Assembly (NCBI GenBank): GCA_020636225.1
Contig: JACJYI010000005.1
Span: 321,001-385,000, forward strand
Source: Lewinellaceae bacterium
GTDB taxonomy: Bacteria > Bacteroidota > Bacteroidia > Chitinophagales > Saprospiraceae
Reading direction: 5' to 3'
DNA length: 64,000 bases
Shown in pieces: positions 16,207 through 25,315 of the stretch. The notes under the pieces were generated by a model. The model made no database searches and was not told the origin of the DNA. It saw only the letters and a program-made list of their open reading frames with translations. Within the stretch, counting starts at the first letter, position 1; the number at the start of each line of letters is the position of its first letter. A program made the translations under genes and the position numbers.

Positions 16207-17571
16207 CTACCCGAACAACTCCCCCGCCAGTTCATCCACCCGGGAGACGGGCACCAGTTCGATCTGCAGGTTCCTGGTAGAGAGGCCCTTCATGTTGTAC
16301 TTGGAAAGGAAGAAGCGCTTGAATCCCAGGCGATCGGCCTCCTGCACGCGCAGGTCGATGCGACTGACCGCCCTCACCTCGCCACTGAGGCCGACTTCGC
16401 CAGCAAAGCATTCCGTCGGCTGGATGGGGATGTCGTCCAGGCTGGACAACAGGGCTGCCAGCACAGCCAGGTCGATGGCCGGATCGTCCACCCGGATACC
16501 GCCGGCCATGTTCAGGAAGACGTCGTTGGCCCCGAAGTGGAAGCCGACCCGTTTTTCCAGCACGGCCAGCAACATGGCCAGACGCCGCAGGTCGAAGCCG
16601 GTGGCGGACCGTTGGGGCGTACCGTAGACCGCGGTGCTCACCAGGGCCTGGGTCTCGATGAGCATGGGACGGCTGCCCTCCAGGGTGGCGGCGATGGCGC
16701 TGCCACTGAGGATCTCCTCCCGCTGGCTGAGCAGGATCTGGCTGGGGTTTTCTACAGGATGGAGGCCATCGGCGCGCATCTCGTAGATGCCCATTTCATC
16801 AGTACTTCCGAAGCGGTTCTTCAGGGTGCGCAGGATGCGGTAGGTGTACTGGCGGTCGCCCTCGAACTGGAGGACGGTGTCCACCATGTGCTCCAGCAGT
16901 TTCGGCCCGGCGATCTGTCCCTCCTTGGTGATATGTCCGATGAGGAGCACGGGGATGCCGGTTTCCTTAGCCAGGGCCATGAGGTCGGAGGTCGCCTCCC
17001 GGATCTGGGAGATGGTACCGGCCACGGCATCCAGATGGGGCGAGGTGAGAGTCTGGATGGAATCGATCACCACCAGTTCCGGTTGCATCTCGCGGGCCTG
17101 TTTGATCACCTCGCTGGTATCGGTCTCCGTGAAGATGTAGCAGTCGGCATTGCGGAAGGCCAGCCGGCCGGCCCGCATGCGGATCTGTTCGGCAGATTCC
17201 TCCCCGGACACGTAGAGGACCTTTCCCTGGATGCGGCCGGCGATCTGCAGGAGGAGGGTGGACTTGCCGATACCCGGGTTGCCACCCAACAGGGTCACCG
17301 AGCCGGGCACGATGCCCCCACCCAGGGTGCGGTTGAACTCCGGATCGGGGAGGATATGGCGTTTGGTACCCGTGGCGGGGATATCCCCGATCTTGCGCGG
17401 GGCCTCCTTGATCTTGGGTTGTCCGCTGCGACTGATCCGCGGGGCTTCCGGCTTGCTCACCACTTCCTCCACAAAGGTGTTCCACTGTTCACAGGACGGA
17501 CAGCGCCCTTCCCAGCGGGAGGCGGTGGCGCCACAGTTGGAGCAGACGAAGATGGTGCGGGCTTTGGCCAA
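16207..17571 (-). CDS. radA: DNA repair protein RadA, 454 aa
   Basis: RadA (Sms) is a RecA-like ATPase and Lon-like helicase-type protein that drives branch migration in recombinational repair. Its parts are all visible: N-terminal zinc finger FVCSNCGATASRWEGRCPSC, Walker A GGNPGIGKSTLL, Walker B region LVVIDSIQT, the RadA-specific KNRFG motif (LKNRFGSTDEMGIYEM), and the Lon-protease-like C-terminal domain ending ELAGELFG. Length is normal. The start codon is TTG, fixed by the family's MAKxKT-FVC start. The last about 270 bp are repeated twice in decayed form in the accessory region that begins right after the stop, so the 3' end appears to be an integration site. Confidence 0.97.
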   Translation of the reverse strand: MAKARTIFVCSNCGATASRWEGRCPSCEQWNTFVEEVVSKPEAPRISRSGQPKIKEAPRKIGDIPATGTKRHILPDPEFNRTLGGGIVPGSVTLLGGNPGIGKSTLLLQIAGRIQGKVLYVSGEESAEQIRMRAGRLAFRNADCYIFTETDTSEVIKQAREMQPELVVIDSIQTLTSPHLDAVAGTISQIREATSDLMALAKETGIPVLLIGHITKEGQIAGPKLLEHMVDTVLQFEGDRQYTYRILRTLKNRFGSTDEMGIYEMRADGLHPVENPSQILLSQREEILSGSAIAATLEGSRPMLIETQALVSTAVYGTPQRSATGFDLRRLAMLLAVLEKRVGFHFGANDVFLNMAGGIRVDDPAIDLAVLAALLSSLDDIPIQPTECFAGEVGLSGEVRAVSRIDLRVQEADRLGFKRFFLSKYNMKGLSTRNLQIELVPVSRVDELAGELFG

Positions 17572-18114
17572 GAGGGAGAATTTTTTCCAAAAGTGGGTAA
17601 ATCTATGGAGTTTTCATGGCGAAGGAAGGGATTCGTTGATGGGTTTATTCGTTTATTCGGAAGGGTGGAGCTGCTCAGGGTGGTCAGGTTCTTGGTATAT
17701 CGATTGTTCGATAAGGCACTCATTCAGGGTGACAGATCTGTGTGTTACACCTGAATTGGACATCTTGATGATGAGGCTCCCACAGCGAACGTCGTGTATC
17801 GTTGAAGGGGTTATATAGGGTAGATACTGAGTATACGAAGCATACTTATGCTATGGGGGATGTAGGAAAACCCAGTGTTTTCGGGCCATTTTTTGCCTCG
17901 AAAGTGAATTAGGACGACGATCTGGTTCAATGGACCCAAGGGAACTAAGCCCAATAGCCTTCATCAGCGGGCCCGGATATTGGGCATCCCGGTCCGTTTG
18001 TTGACGTTCACATTGTCATGCCACAGGATGGTGCATGCTGTATGACGTGACGATCCTACCGGGAAGGCCCATGGATCTAATTGCTTTTGACGTCCAGGTT
18101 CTGGTTTTTGGTGG
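17572..18114. other. 543 bp upstream of radA without a supported gene
   Basis: Short frames exist on both strands but none has support. The stretch should contain the radA promoter. A near-perfect palindrome AGCATACTTATGCT lies at about 17846-17859. No terminator hairpin with a T run was seen for the gene at 18115-19764, which is transcribed toward this region. Confidence 0.4.
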
Positions 18115-19764
18115 CTATCGATCCAGGATCACGATCTTTTCTATAAACGCGTCATTTCCGACACGAACGTTCAGGAGATACAACCCACCTGGTACGTTCG
18201 GTACTGTCATCTGCAGATCTTGGATCGTTTCTGCAGCGACTTGCATGATGATCTGCCCGGATGGATTCAGGAGTTGGATGGAGACCGAGCCTTCCACTTC
18301 GGATGCATAGTTGATTCTGAACTTGTCCCCGGATCGGACCACGTTCGGTATCACTGTGAGTTGGGGTATTGTCGGGCTGGCATTTTGAACGGACGTTGAA
18401 GAATTGCCATTCACACGTTGGATGAATAATTGCTTATTTCCATGATCCAGAATGTTGATGACCCCGGCAATCAGTTGCTTTCCATCTGGTTGAAGAATCA
18501 TATCATTGATTAGAATCAATGAAGAAGAAAGTCCTGTGAATAATCCATTTTCACCGTATTGGGGATCTGGGATACCATTTGGGTCATATTTGGCGATGAA
18601 CACTTCATCGTGATATTCATTTTCTGGAATGTCAAAGAAACGAAGTTGACCGCCAATATAGATCTCATTGTTCGGTCCTATTTCAATTTGTGAGACCTTG
18701 TTGCTGGTACTACTAAACGTGTCGATACGAATTCCGGACTGGCCAAATGAATGGTCGGGTTTTCCGCTAGCATCATACCTGGCCAACAAGGTTGTCGGTG
18801 CAAAAAAGTTGCCTTTCATTCGGGTATGACCTGCAACCACGATATTTGATCCCTGGAGGGCAACATCCTGGAATAATGTGTTGCTCGTATTCGGCACATC
18901 ATCCAGGACGACATAGCCATTGTTGCCAAAGTCGGTATCCAATTCTCCAGTTGGAAGGAATTGAAGGAGATAGCCGTCAAGATTCCCAAATGGATCCTGA
19001 AGGGTTCCTGCCAGGATAAGTTTTCCGTCCTCTTTGATTGCCAATCCTGTAATATGATCAATGTAGGAATTTGGCTGAATGATCCTGACCCCGTTCATCC
19101 CGTAACTTGTATCCAGGCTTCCATCTTCAAAGAGGGCGGCTGCATAGGTGGGCAGGTAAGCCCCGGCATCAGGCATCGTATCACACATGCCCACCAGGAA
19201 GAAACGGTCACTCTGAAACCTGAAAGCACTTGTAAATTCCGCTATGGGCGTCAGGTCAAGAACAAGCCTTCCATTGATACCAAATGTTGAGTCAGGAAAT
19301 CCACCTGGCTGGAATTTGATGATCGTTGTGTTGCCATAGTCAGGACTGTACCAAGGCCAATCAATATCTTCTGAATGAACGAGAAGATAGAAGCTATTAT
19401 CTTCCATGACCCACATGTCGACAACTTTATCGTAGTAGTTTTCTGGGTCGATTACGGAAATGGAACCATTTTCTCCGAACGAGAGATCTGGCAACCCATC
19501 AGTCGTTAATCGATACGTGATTGCCTTTCCGACCATGCCGCTATTGGGAGTCCAAATATCCTTTGTACCTGCAAGTAGGATTTTGCCATCACTTTGGAGC
19601 CCCACCACACTGCCGGCATCCCAAAATTCTCCTTTTTCTGAGAGGAAGGTACTGTTTACCCCGAAGTCCTCGTCCGGCGTACCTTCTTTTTGCCCGTGGA
19701 TGGACAATGGAAGAAGCAGGAAAGCCAGTCCTAAGACCAATAGCAAGGGCAGATGTTTTGACAT
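18115..19764 (-). CDS. Secreted delta-60-repeat protein with T9SS type A sorting domain, 549 aa
   Basis: A signal peptide (MSKHLPLLLVLGLAFLLLPL...HGQ) is followed by about seven copies of the delta-60 pattern, in which a strand LQSDGKILLAGT pairs with D-x-SFG-x-NG; examples are DGLPDLSFGENGSI, GFPDSTFGINGRL, GELDTDFGNNGYV and GKPDHSFGQSGIR. The repeats build a beta-propeller-like fold. The last about 75 residues (VIPNVVRSGDKFRINY...VPNVPGGLYLLNVRVGN...KIVILDR) are a T9SS type A C-terminal sorting domain, so the protein should cross the outer membrane through the type IX system. The start at 19764 is chosen because it begins the signal peptide. A ligand or role cannot be given. Confidence 0.88.
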   Translation of the reverse strand: MSKHLPLLLVLGLAFLLLPLSIHGQKEGTPDEDFGVNSTFLSEKGEFWDAGSVVGLQSDGKILLAGTKDIWTPNSGMVGKAITYRLTTDGLPDLSFGENGSISVIDPENYYDKVVDMWVMEDNSFYLLVHSEDIDWPWYSPDYGNTTIIKFQPGGFPDSTFGINGRLVLDLTPIAEFTSAFRFQSDRFFLVGMCDTMPDAGAYLPTYAAALFEDGSLDTSYGMNGVRIIQPNSYIDHITGLAIKEDGKLILAGTLQDPFGNLDGYLLQFLPTGELDTDFGNNGYVVLDDVPNTSNTLFQDVALQGSNIVVAGHTRMKGNFFAPTTLLARYDASGKPDHSFGQSGIRIDTFSSTSNKVSQIEIGPNNEIYIGGQLRFFDIPENEYHDEVFIAKYDPNGIPDPQYGENGLFTGLSSSLILINDMILQPDGKQLIAGVINILDHGNKQLFIQRVNGNSSTSVQNASPTIPQLTVIPNVVRSGDKFRINYASEVEGSVSIQLLNPSGQIIMQVAAETIQDLQMTVPNVPGGLYLLNVRVGNDAFIEKIVILDR

Positions 19765-20464
19765 GGTAAATTGAATTTCTTGAAAGTTATTGTTATTCCA
19801 GGCAAGATTCCGTAGGCATGACGGAAAGGAGGTGAAAAAGGAGAGAATTGACGTATTCTGGACAAACAATTGTCATGTTCCTTTCTGAGACCTTCTGGCG
19901 GTCAGGCCAGTTTCAAATGCGCAATGATCGAAACGGGGAGGTCCTGAAGGGAAAGCACCCAGCCAGACGGCAGAAAGGCAAATCTCAAATGCCAAATCAC
20001 AAACCTGCTGTTGGAGGCCAGGCAAATTCCTTCTCCAGGTCGCGAATGACCCCAATGGGCTCCCAAACGGCAGGCCACCCTTTGTCTTGATGAACGGAAG
20101 GTGGTGAACAGGGTTTATCCGTCATTTCCCCGGGTTTACTCCGTATTTCATCCGTGTTTACTCCACCTTAAAGCCGTAGCTATGCTGTTTTGTGGTCGCC
20201 AGATGCCTGGTTTTCGGGCAATTTGGATGATGTGCCTCCAGGTTTTTATTGCATGGAATCCATTTTTAACACCAGGCAGTCATCTGGTATACAGTTCCGT
20301 GCAGATGAAACGACCGCACAGGTGACAGAGAAGGAGAAGCACCAAATCACAATGCTCAAATCCCAAATCCCAAGCAAATTCCAAATCCCAATAATCAATG
20401 ACCGAAACGGGGATCAGGGATGAGGGATGAGGGATGAGGGATCAGGAACCAAGGAACCGACAAC
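19765..20464. other. 700 bp of low-complexity intergenic DNA
   Basis: There is no convincing gene. It contains scattered CAAATC-type words (CAAATCACAAAC, CAAATCCCAAATCCC), two copies of an ATGACCGAAACGGGGA-like word (near 19922 and 20398), and a short GGGATGA tandem run at about 20417-20440. The right end, AACCGACAAC, belongs to the tandem repeat that continues beyond the IS element at 21857. Confidence 0.5.
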
Positions 20465-20518
20465 TGTCCTACCCCCGAAAAGAGTTGACCGTTTTTCCGG
20501 GTTAAAAACCAGGTAAAA

Positions 20519-20941
20519 ATGGCTACATTAGAAGCGTACAGAGATCGAAAGAGTCGTCAGAACAGGTACTTTAGTGAGAGCTTCCGTAAAAAGAAGGTCC
20601 GGGAGATTGAACGCAACCAGACTACCGTTCGGGAAGTAAGCAAGGAGTATGACGTTTCTACTACATCCGTCTATAAATGGCTGTACAAGTACTCCAAGTT
20701 GTATCAACGTGATCTTAAACAAGTGGTTGAGCCAATGAGTGACACACGTAAGATCAAGGCATTGCAGGAGAAGATCAAAGAGCTGGAACAGCTGGTGGGC
20801 CAAAAACAGATCATGCTGGAGTTCTACGAGAAGATGATGGATCTGGCCGAACAGGAATACGGCATCCCGTTTAAAAAAAAGCGTGGTTCAACACCCTCAT
20901 CTGGTATTGGGAGAATAGATCGCAACACGGCTGGACAATGA
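20519..20941 (+). CDS. IS3-family OrfA (helix-turn-helix, leucine zipper), 140 aa
   Basis: The N-terminal part contains the IS3 OrfA helix-turn-helix (VREVSKEYDVSTTSVYKWLYKY) that recognises the inverted repeats. Residues about 80-125 form a heptad-containing coiled coil (IKALQEKIKELEQLVGQKQIMLE) for dimer formation with OrfA or OrfAB. The C-terminal tail is polar. The stop overlaps the OrfB start as ATGA. This looks like translational coupling rather than the programmed -1 frameshift typical of the family, although a slippery A7-type run (TTTAAAAAAAAG) is present just before the end (about 20869-20881). Confidence 0.9.
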   Translation: MATLEAYRDRKSRQNRYFSESFRKKKVREIERNQTTVREVSKEYDVSTTSVYKWLYKYSKLYQRDLKQVVEPMSDTRKIKALQEKIKELEQLVGQKQIMLEFYEKMMDLAEQEYGIPFKKKRGSTPSSGIGRIDRNTAGQ

Positions 20942-21846
20942 ATGCAGTATACGGGGCTACAGGAATGACCAAGCAAAACTTCCACCAGCGGCTGGACAGG
21001 TATTTAATCCGGCAGGACGAACAGGCCCAGATGGTGAAAGTCATGCATCAGGTGAGACAAGACCATCCGGCCATGGGTGCAGAATCGATGTACAGGCTAT
21101 TGTCACCTCAGACCATGGGCAGAGATCGGTTTGAGGCTGTCTATCAATCACATGGGTTTGTTCTGGAGCAGAAACGCAACTATCGAAGAACCACCGATAG
21201 TCAGGGTGTACTCCGATTCAAGAACCTGTTGGCCGATATCGAGTTGACAGGAGTCAACCAGGCATTTGGTAGTGATATCACCTACTATCAGATCGGTGAA
21301 AGGTTTTACTATCTCACCTTCATTCTTGATCTGTACAGCAGATATCTCAGAGGCTTTAGCGTGAGCAAAACCCTGGCGACCCATGAGACTACTCTCCCCG
21401 CTTTACAAATGGCCCTCAAGGGCCTGAATCGAGCCCAGACGCAAGACTTGATCATCCATTCGGATGGTGGAGGCCAATACTACGCCAAGGCATTTACAGC
21501 CCTGACCAGGAAGGCAGGCATGCGCAACAGTATGTGCACTTCAGTCTATGAAAACGCTCACGCAGAGCGTATCAACGGGACGATCAAGAACAGCTATCTG
21601 AAACACTTCGACCCACAGGACTTCAAGAGCCTACAGATCCAAACCAAACGGGCAGTAAACCTGTATAACAATGAACGTCCCCATAAGGCTCTGGGTGGGT
21701 TAAGCCCTAGAGCATTTGAGCAGACCCTATTGAGTTATCCACAATCTTTTGAGTTTCTAACAAAGAAAAAAGAAGCAAAAAAGAAAGGTGATGATAAGAG
21801 TAACCTTATTCTTAAATCAACCTCTAAAACGGTCAACTCTATTTAG
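20938..21846 (+). CDS. IS3-family OrfB transposase (DDE integrase core), 302 aa
   Basis: The catalytic triad of the rve core is visible: Asp in AFGSDITYYQIG, Asp in IIHSDGGGQYYAKAF, and Glu in NAHAERINGTIKNSYL, 35 residues after the second Asp by the family rule. The end, NNERPHKALGGLSPRAFEQ, is the usual C-terminal signature. An N-terminal HTH_21-like part (VRQDHPAMGAESMYRLL) is also present. The protein is full length. The basic, Lys-rich tail (KKKEAKKKGDDK) is a small oddity. The element ends 10 bp after the stop. Confidence 0.93.
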   Translation: MNAVYGATGMTKQNFHQRLDRYLIRQDEQAQMVKVMHQVRQDHPAMGAESMYRLLSPQTMGRDRFEAVYQSHGFVLEQKRNYRRTTDSQGVLRFKNLLADIELTGVNQAFGSDITYYQIGERFYYLTFILDLYSRYLRGFSVSKTLATHETTLPALQMALKGLNRAQTQDLIIHSDGGGQYYAKAFTALTRKAGMRNSMCTSVYENAHAERINGTIKNSYLKHFDPQDFKSLQIQTKRAVNLYNNERPHKALGGLSPRAFEQTLLSYPQSFEFLTKKKEAKKKGDDKSNLILKSTSKTVNSI

Positions 21847-21856
21847 GGATAGGTCA

Positions 21857-21903
21857 AACTGACAACCGACAACTGACAACTGACAACCGACAACTGACAA
21901 CCG
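21857..21903. repeat. GACAACYGACAAC tandem repeat interrupted by the IS
   Basis: About four and a half copies of a 10-bp unit, GACAACTGACAACCGACAAC, run to 21903. The matching unit GAACCGACAAC lies immediately left of the IS (20454-20464), so the IS sits inside the tandem array. The array is directly upstream of the next gene. Confidence 0.8.
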
Positions 21904-21922
21904 AATTCCCTACCTTTCCTCC

Positions 21923-22768
21923 ATGGCTCAACTGAACTGGACCTACGTCGCCGATTCCGGGCAACAGTACCGGGTGGTGCTATACCACGGAACGCGTTCA
22001 GGCCATGTGCTGGTGACCGTCAACCAGAAGGTATCCATCGTGGATTTCTATGTCCGGGATACCAAATCCTACCAGATCATGCTGGAGGATGAGCTCTTCC
22101 TGCTGGAACTGGAAAAAGGGCCCACCGGATTCGGGTATGCCTTTGCCATTGACCAGCTGGCCGACACCGACCGGAACAAGGCCCGGCGGGTGCAGAAGAA
22201 CCGCTCCGTGGTCTGGATCGTGCTGGGGGCCCTGCTCTTTTTCGGCATCGCCGGAAGCCTCGCCGCCTGGATGATGTCCTGGCAGGAAGGCCTCACCCGC
22301 AAGAAGAACCTCCCCCTGCTGGACGAGATCGGGGAGATCACCTATGGCCGCGTGGCCCGGGATGATCACGGGGCCTGGACCCTGTACTACACGGGAGGAC
22401 CGATGGTCTATCAGCTGGCACTGGACTCTTCGGCCGTGCGTGCTGCCGGCTTGCGACCGGGCGATGACCAGGGGGTGTTGTTCCTCCGGGGCAATCCCAG
22501 GGTCAGCCGGGTGGACTGGGGGCATCCCGGGCCCTTGCGGGCCGAACGATCGCTCGATGCCTGGATGGACCGCTGGTCGTCGGTGGATCCGTCGCTCAAA
22601 GCCTGCCTGCAGCAGGCCATCCGCCAGAACCGGGACTGGCTGACCGATCCGGCGGCACCCTGGCTGGGCGCGCCAGGCAGTCGATGGAACGACTGGCTGG
22701 ACAATCAGAACATCAGTGTGCGCTCGCGCCTGGAGGCCAGCTGTGGCCCGCTACCCCGGGTCGAGTAA
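21923..22768 (+). CDS. Single-span membrane protein of unknown function, 281 aa
   Basis: Residues about 1-90 form a strand-rich cytosolic domain (LNWTYVADSGQQYRVVLYHG, DEL-FLLELEKGPTGFGYAF). One membrane helix follows (SVVWIVLGALLFFGIAGSLAAWMM, about 95-118), then a mostly polar C-terminal domain of about 160 residues rich in Trp and Asp. Two-sided proteins of this plan often sense or scaffold, but no family is recognised. The gene precedes scpB with 50 bp between them, but scpB has its own promoter box, so they may be only partly co-transcribed. Confidence 0.75.
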   Translation: MAQLNWTYVADSGQQYRVVLYHGTRSGHVLVTVNQKVSIVDFYVRDTKSYQIMLEDELFLLELEKGPTGFGYAFAIDQLADTDRNKARRVQKNRSVVWIVLGALLFFGIAGSLAAWMMSWQEGLTRKKNLPLLDEIGEITYGRVARDDHGAWTLYYTGGPMVYQLALDSSAVRAAGLRPGDDQGVLFLRGNPRVSRVDWGHPGPLRAERSLDAWMDRWSSVDPSLKACLQQAIRQNRDWLTDPAAPWLGAPGSRWNDWLDNQNISVRSRLEASCGPLPRVE

Positions 22769-22786
22769 GATGCTCGACCGGTGTTG

Positions 22787-22794
22787 TACCTTTG
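22787..22794 (+). promoter_or_regulatory. TAnnTTTG promoter box for scpB
   Basis: TACCTTTG matches the Bacteroidota -7 consensus TAnnTTTG and lies 24 nt before the scpB start codon. No clear TTG at the -33 position was seen, so this is a moderate call. Confidence 0.55.
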
Positions 22795-22818
22795 CCGAAA
22801 ATCTGCACGCACGTGGAC

Positions 22819-23496
22819 ATGCTCAGCCCGCATATTGAAAGCCTGATCTTCTCGGCCGACCGGCCGATCAGCCGTGACGAGATCCTGGACTGCCTGGAGG
22901 TGACCTTTGAGACCCAGGTGGATACGGGGGAGATCGACCAGGTCCTCGCGGACCTTCGGGAGCGCTACACCGAAGGCCCCTATGCCTTCGAGCTGGTGGA
23001 GATCGCCGGGGGGTATCAGTTCATGACCAAGCCGGCCTACCACGCCACCGCCCATACCTACCTGCGCCAGTCGGCCAGGAAGCGCCTGTCGGCCGCAGCC
23101 CTGGAAACCCTTTCCATCATTGCCTACCGCCAGCCCGTGCCCAAGTCGGAAATGGAGGCCATCCGGGGGGTGAGTTGCGATTATTCCATCCAGAAACTGC
23201 TGGAGAAGGAGCTGATCATCATCTCGGGGCGCAGTGAGACGGTCGGCAAACCGCTGCTCTACAGTACCAGCGAGAAGTTCATGGATTACTTCGGGTTGAA
23301 GAGCATGGCGGACCTTCCCAAGCTGAAGGATTTCAAGGGGCCAGAGGAAGAGATCGGCGAGGCGCCTTCCGCGGATGAGATCCAGATGGAAATGTCCCTG
23401 GACCGCCGTGCCGTGGCCGAAGTCCTGGATGACCGGGACGATGCTGGCAACCAATCCGGGGATAACGGTGTTTCAGATCGAAACGAAGAAGAATGA
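22819..23496 (+). CDS. scpB: Segregation and condensation protein B, 225 aa
   Basis: ScpB is the kite subunit that binds ScpA and SMC in the bacterial condensin. Two winged helices are visible: LSPHIESLIFSADRPISRDEI at the start, and the signature RLSAAALETLSIIAYRQPVPKSEMEAIRGV near residues 92-122, followed by LLEKELIIISGRSETVGKPLLYSTS. The acidic C-terminal tail (about 50 residues) is variable in the family. The start at 22819 (MLSPHIES) matches the family; the longer frame overlaps the upstream gene. It overlaps the next gene by ATGA, so they form a coupled pair. No scpA is in the window. Confidence 0.95.
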   Translation: MLSPHIESLIFSADRPISRDEILDCLEVTFETQVDTGEIDQVLADLRERYTEGPYAFELVEIAGGYQFMTKPAYHATAHTYLRQSARKRLSAAALETLSIIAYRQPVPKSEMEAIRGVSCDYSIQKLLEKELIIISGRSETVGKPLLYSTSEKFMDYFGLKSMADLPKLKDFKGPEEEIGEAPSADEIQMEMSLDRRAVAEVLDDRDDAGNQSGDNGVSDRNEEE

Positions 23497-24035
23497 GTCA
23501 GGACGATGCGCCACTGGTCAACCGGGTCGCCCAAAGCGGGCTGATCACCCTCAACCTGGAGGAGTACTATCCACGGGAACCTGTCGTGGTCATCGACCTG
23601 AAGGACTACCTGTTCCAGGGGCTGATCCTGCGTGAGAAGGAGTATCGGGAGCAATTGAAATCCTACGACTGGACTTCCCTGGCGGGCAAGCATCTGGTGG
23701 TGCATTGCAGCACCGACGCCATCATTCCGGTGTGGGCCTACATGCTGGTCACCGCACTGGCCACGCCCCATGCCCTGACGGTCAGCCTGTGTCAACCGGA
23801 AGAGTTCATCGTCCTGCACTATCAGAAGGCCCTGGCGGACCTGGATGTGGAGCGCTACCGCGGAGAGCGGATCGTCATCAAGGGATGCTCCGACCATCCG
23901 GTGCCGCCTTTTGCCTATGCCCTACTCACCGCGAAGCTTCAGCCTGTGGCCCAGAGTATCATGTTCGGTGAGCCCTGCTCCACTGTGCCTATCTTCAAGC
24001 GGCCGAGGGAGTTGAGGGTGGAGAGTGGGGAGTAG
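23493..24035 (+). CDS. DUF2480 family protein, 180 aa, C terminus altered by repeat
   Basis: The start APLVNRVAQSGLITLNLEEYYP and the DLKDYLFQGLILREKEYR block identify the DUF2480 family of Bacteroidota, whose role is unknown. The middle holds HCSTDAIIPVWAYMLV and VIKGCSDHPVPPFAYALL, with a conserved Cys. The last residues (RPRELRVESGE) come from reading into the GAGAGTGGAG minisatellite that begins at about 24014, so the natural end has probably been replaced by repeat DNA. The gene is coupled to scpB by a 4-bp ATGA overlap. Confidence 0.88.
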   Translation: MSQDDAPLVNRVAQSGLITLNLEEYYPREPVVVIDLKDYLFQGLILREKEYREQLKSYDWTSLAGKHLVVHCSTDAIIPVWAYMLVTALATPHALTVSLCQPEEFIVLHYQKALADLDVERYRGERIVIKGCSDHPVPPFAYALLTAKLQPVAQSIMFGEPCSTVPIFKRPRELRVESGE

Positions 24036-25215
24036 AGGGTAGAGAGTGGAGAGTGGGGAGTAGAGAGTAGAGAGTAGAGAGTGGAGAGTGGAGTGAAGGG
24101 AGTGGAGAGTAGAGAGGGCCCTGATTTTCAACTGTTTGGCAACCCTGCAAGGAATGATTGGTCGCGAGTAACGACCTGCAAACCTCGGAGAACCATCAGC
24201 CTTTCGCCCAGGGCAGATCAACGCCAGTGCAAGCCCTGAAGGGGCGCCATCTCTCAGGGTTGGGCATCGCCCAACCAACGCGATCAACCGCATCGGCAAG
24301 CCCTGAAGGGGCGGAATCAAACATTCCTGCCAGACTCGGGGACAGGTGTTCCGCGTGGGGCAGGGTGTAGAGGGTGGAGAGTAGGGAGTGGAGAGTAGAG
24401 AGGGCCCTGATTTTCAACCGTTTCGGGAGCCCCGCAGGTATTGAATGGTGGAGGGCGAATTCATAGGCCTTAGAGAGCCGTTTGCCTAAGTGAGTAGGTG
24501 ACATCAACACCTGAACAAGCCCTGAAGGGGCGCCATCTCTCAGGGTTGGGCATCGCCCAACCAACGTGATCAACAGGATGACAAGCCCTGAAGGGGCGCA
24601 ATCAAACATTCCCGCCAGACGCGGTGACAGGTGTTCCGCGTGGGGCAGGGTGTAGAGCGTGGAGAGTAGGGAGTGGAGAGTAGGGAGTGGAGAGTAGGGA
24701 GTGGAGAGTAGGGAGTGGAGAGTAGAGAGGGCCCTGATTTTCAACTGTTTGGCCAACCCTACAGGACATGAATGGCAGCCGGTGACGACCTGCAGAGCCC
24801 GGAGAGCCGATATTCTAAGGTGTAGGGGACATCAATGTCTTGACAAGCCCTGAAGGGGCGCCATCTCTCAGGGTTGGGCATCGCCCAACCAACGCGATCA
24901 ACCGCATGGGCAAGCCCTGAAGGGGCGGAATCAAACATTCCTGCCAGACTCGGGGACAGGTGTTCCGCGTGGGGCAGGGTGTAGAGAGTGGAGAGTAGGG
25001 AGTGGAGAGTAGAGAGGGCCCTGATTTTCAACCGTTTCGGGAGCCCCGCAGGTATTGAATGGTGGAGGGCGAATTCATAGGCCCTAGAGAGCCGTTTGCC
25101 CAAGTGTGTAGGTGACATCAACACCTGAACAAGCCCTGAAGGGGCGCCATATCCCAGGGTTGGGCATCGCCCAACCAACGTGATCAACCGGATGGCAAAG
25201 CCCTGAAGGGGCGTA
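24014..25215. repeat. 1.2-kb ABAB repeat block with GCCCTGAAGGGGCG units and hairpins
   Basis: Four units of about 300 bp begin GGGCCCTGATTTTCAAC near 24117, 24403, 24729 and 25017. Each has a GGAGAGTAGG minisatellite before it and ends with two GCCCTGAAGGGGCG words flanking a perfect hairpin GGTTGGGCATCGCCCAACC. Units 1 and 3 share one middle sequence and units 2 and 4 another, so a two-unit block was duplicated (ABAB). That makes eight GCCCTGAAGGGGCG words and four hairpins in all. Long open frames on the minus strand here are read through the repeats and do not look like genes. Confidence 0.9.
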
Positions 25216-25315
25216 ATCTGACATCCGTCATCAGTCAACGGAGGCAAACAACACAAATGGCGAATGGCAATTCCAGCCAATGCACTATTTTTCAATGAAT
25301 TCGCTGCAATAGGCC

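Larger units (their letters stand above)
20465..21856 (+). mobile_element. IS3-family insertion sequence
   Basis: The left end TGTCCTACCCCCGAAAAG (then AGTTGACCGTTTT) and the complement of the right end TGACCTATCCCTAAATAG (then the same AGTTGACCGTTTT) form an imperfect terminal inverted repeat of about 31 bp. The ends are TG...CA, as in this family. A 3-bp duplication AAC flanks the element (20462-20464 and 21857-21859). Both flanks are GACAAC-type tandem repeat, so the short duplication is not conclusive. The two genes inside are intact. Confidence 0.9.

Noticed and set aside
24014..24120. CRISPR-like regular repeat (GAGAGTGGAGAGTAG)
   Set aside because: The units are short, contiguous and without unique spacers: a minisatellite, not a CRISPR array.
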